From the NCBI GenBank assembly GCA_964474905.1, contig CAYYUP010000010.1:1-64000 (forward strand): a stretch of DNA of 64,000 nt, written 5' to 3'. Positions within the stretch are counted from its first letter, which is position 1; each line of letters begins with the position of its first letter. This document shows, piece after piece, positions 62,426 to 64,000 of the stretch. Source of the stretch: JADJRG01 sp964474905. Its GTDB lineage: Bacteria > Myxococcota_A > Polyangia > Nannocystales > Nannocystaceae. Made by a program: the position numbers and the translations under genes. The notes beneath the pieces were generated by a model. It worked only from the letters and a program-made list of their open reading frames with translations. It did no database searches and was not told the DNA's origin.

Positions 62426-64000
62426 ATGGAGATTTCAGAGTTTCTCACCACTGTTCGTACAATGCACGAGGAGGCCCGCCGTCGCGGACTCTTCTTTCAG
62501 CATGCGGATGACCTCCGCATTGAGGGCCGCCACCTCGAGATCGCAGGGCATCGCCACCTCGCCTTTGCCTCGTGCTCATACTTAGGCCTAGAGCGTCACC
62601 CCGCGCTGCTCGAAGGGGTGCACCGTCACGTCGATCGTTACGGCACTCAATTCGCCTGCTCTCGGGGTTATGTGTCGCTACATGCCCTCGCCGAGTTGGA
62701 GTCGACGCTCGATGAACTCTTTGGCGGGCACACGCTGGTCTCGACCTCGACAACCCTGATCCACCAAATCGCTCTGCCGGTGCTCGTTACAGAGCATGAC
62801 GCGCTCGTGCTCGATCACCAGGTCCACCATAGCGTGCACATGGCTGCGACGCTTGCACGAGCCGGTGGAGCGACCGTCGAGATCATCCGCCACGGCCAGC
62901 TGCAGGATGCCCTTGCCGTCATCGAACGGCTCGCGAGAACCAAGCGCAAAGTGTGGTTTAGCTGTGACGGCGTCTTTAGCATGTTCGGCGACCTCGCACC
63001 GCTCTCGCTATTAGAGCAGATCCTGAGTATCTCCCCCAACGTCTACCTCTACATCGATGACGCCCACGGCATGAGCTGGGCTGGCCTCCACGGCCGCGGC
63101 AGCTTCCTCTCCCGAATGCCCCTGCACGACAGGCTGGTGGTCGCAACATCGCTGTGCAAAGCCTTCTCGGCAGGCGGCGGCTGCGTGATCCTGCCGAACC
63201 ACGAGCTGCGCGAGGAAGTCCGCCTCTGCGCCGGGCCGATGGTCTTCTCAGGTCCCATGCAACCGCCGATGGTTGGTGCCGCGCTGGCCTCCGCAGGCAT
63301 CCACCTCTCACCCGAGATCATCGTCCTCCAGCAAGCCCTCCGTGCCCGCGTCGATTTTTGTAACGAGCGCTCAGAGGCCCTCGGTCTACCTCTGCTGGCA
63401 ATCAACGAGAGCCCGCTCTTCTTCTACCGCTGCGGCCTACCGCGGGTCGCCTTCTCCGTCGTCGAACAACTCCTTCAACGCGGCATCTACTTGACCGCGT
63501 CCACCTATCCGTCGGTGCCGATGACAACCGCAGGCATCCGCCTCTCGCTGACAACAGGGCACAGCATGGCAGACATCGACCGAGTCCTGCAGGCGCTCGC
63601 AGAGGCGATCCCAGCAGCGATGGCCGAAGAGGTCCTCTCCAACGAAGATGTCGAGCGCGCCTTCGAGGGCTGCATACCCCAGGAGTCGCTGCGCGGCGAC
63701 GCCTTCAAAATCCACGAGAACAGCGCTCGCAGCTTCCTCGACCTCACCTACGGCGAGGCGGCAGACCCAGTGACCGCACAACCTGCACCTAACTCGCAGA
63801 AGATGACCAGCAAGCAGCTCAAGGTCCAGATCGCCCACACAATCCAAGAGATCGACCGCCCCCTCTGGGACGAGCTTCTGGGGCGACGTTCGTGCTCGAG
63901 TTGGCAGGCGATGGCCGCAGTCGAGGCCGCGTTTACGGGCAACGAAAAACCCGAGCACAATTGGTCATTTCTCTACGTGATCGTCCGCGACCATGATGAC
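62426..64000 (+). CDS. PLP-dependent alpha-oxoamine synthase-like enzyme with C-terminal second domain (partial)
   Basis: The first 525 residues of a protein cut by the window end; no stop is reached. Residues 1-390 are a fold-type I enzyme of the AONS/serine palmitoyltransferase/CqsA group: FASCSYLGLERHP, QFACSRGYVSLHALAELES, FSCDGVFSMFGDLAPL, YIDDAHGMSWAGLHGRGS, and the PLP lysine in SLCKAFSAGGG (Lys245). From about 455 a second domain begins (MTSKQLKVQIAHTIQEIDR, NEKPEHNWSFLYVIVRDHDD), which resembles the N terminus of GNAT/BioF2-like acyltransferase modules. Such enzymes condense an amino acid with an acyl thioester, e.g. for sphingoid or signal synthesis. Confidence 0.88.
   Translation, partial: MEISEFLTTVRTMHEEARRRGLFFQHADDLRIEGRHLEIAGHRHLAFASCSYLGLERHPALLEGVHRHVDRYGTQFACSRGYVSLHALAELESTLDELFGGHTLVSTSTTLIHQIALPVLVTEHDALVLDHQVHHSVHMAATLARAGGATVEIIRHGQLQDALAVIERLARTKRKVWFSCDGVFSMFGDLAPLSLLEQILSISPNVYLYIDDAHGMSWAGLHGRGSFLSRMPLHDRLVVATSLCKAFSAGGGCVILPNHELREEVRLCAGPMVFSGPMQPPMVGAALASAGIHLSPEIIVLQQALRARVDFCNERSEALGLPLLAINESPLFFYRCGLPRVAFSVVEQLLQRGIYLTASTYPSVPMTTAGIRLSLTTGHSMADIDRVLQALAEAIPAAMAEEVLSNEDVERAFEGCIPQESLRGDAFKIHENSARSFLDLTYGEAADPVTAQPAPNSQKMTSKQLKVQIAHTIQEIDRPLWDELLGRRSCSSWQAMAAVEAAFTGNEKPEHNWSFLYVIVRDHDD

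Overview
The window looks like a scaffolded piece (two 100-N gaps) of a GC-rich myxobacterial genome, probably a Nannocystis/Enhygromyxa-type marine or soil lineage. The evidence is a secreted M36-type metalloprotease ending in a MYXO-CTERM sorting tail, many lipoproteins with Ser/Thr/Gly/Asp-rich linkers after the lipobox, two Ser/Thr kinases, and a squalene-cyclase-like gene next to a squalene-epoxidase-like gene. The lineage within the myxobacteria is inference; only the first 52 bases of a 16S rRNA gene are present.

Layout. 1-719: 5' end of a 16S rRNA gene read leftward, with a leader holding a boxA-like site and two look-alike promoters. 720-14601: speD, two tandem HTTM (vitamin K carboxylase-like) membrane proteins, a scaffold gap, dapD, ettA, speA and a RidA-family gene. 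SpeA and SpeD supply two steps of polyamine synthesis. 14671-20310: a pair of exported amidohydrolase-like proteins (one with intact metal ligands, one with degenerate ligands) and a tightly coupled UbiA-type prenyltransferase / unknown / truC operon. 20490-31090: a lipoprotein-rich stretch, including a lipoprotein with the domain order of glucan water dikinases. 31328-34786: cyclase-like and epoxidase-like pair. 35091-38468: Ser/Thr kinase, gap, ABC permease and ATPase. 38529-44922: RluD-type synthase, small membrane proteins, an orphan HsdR N-terminal nuclease, a K+ channel, a FolB-cupin fusion and a HAD phosphatase. 45014-48479: an ECF-sigma/kinase/membrane-anchor fusion, an MscS-type channel and two small genes. 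48663-53762: MYXO-CTERM metalloprotease and a lipoprotein. 53993-62238: RND efflux operon (lipoprotein adaptor plus two different RND pumps) and a DUF3817-like protein. 62426-end: start of a PLP-dependent alpha-oxoamine synthase, cut by the window edge just after a second domain begins.

Short tandem repeats of 6-10 bp are unusually common, both between genes and inside coding sequences, where they stay in frame and give peptide repeats. One 9-bp unit occurs in two unrelated genes in opposite orientation. Several intergenic regions hold strong hairpins, mostly at convergent gene ends. The points most worth following are the sigma-kinase fusion, the dikinase-like lipoprotein, the divergent cyclase/epoxidase pair and the tandem HTTM proteins.
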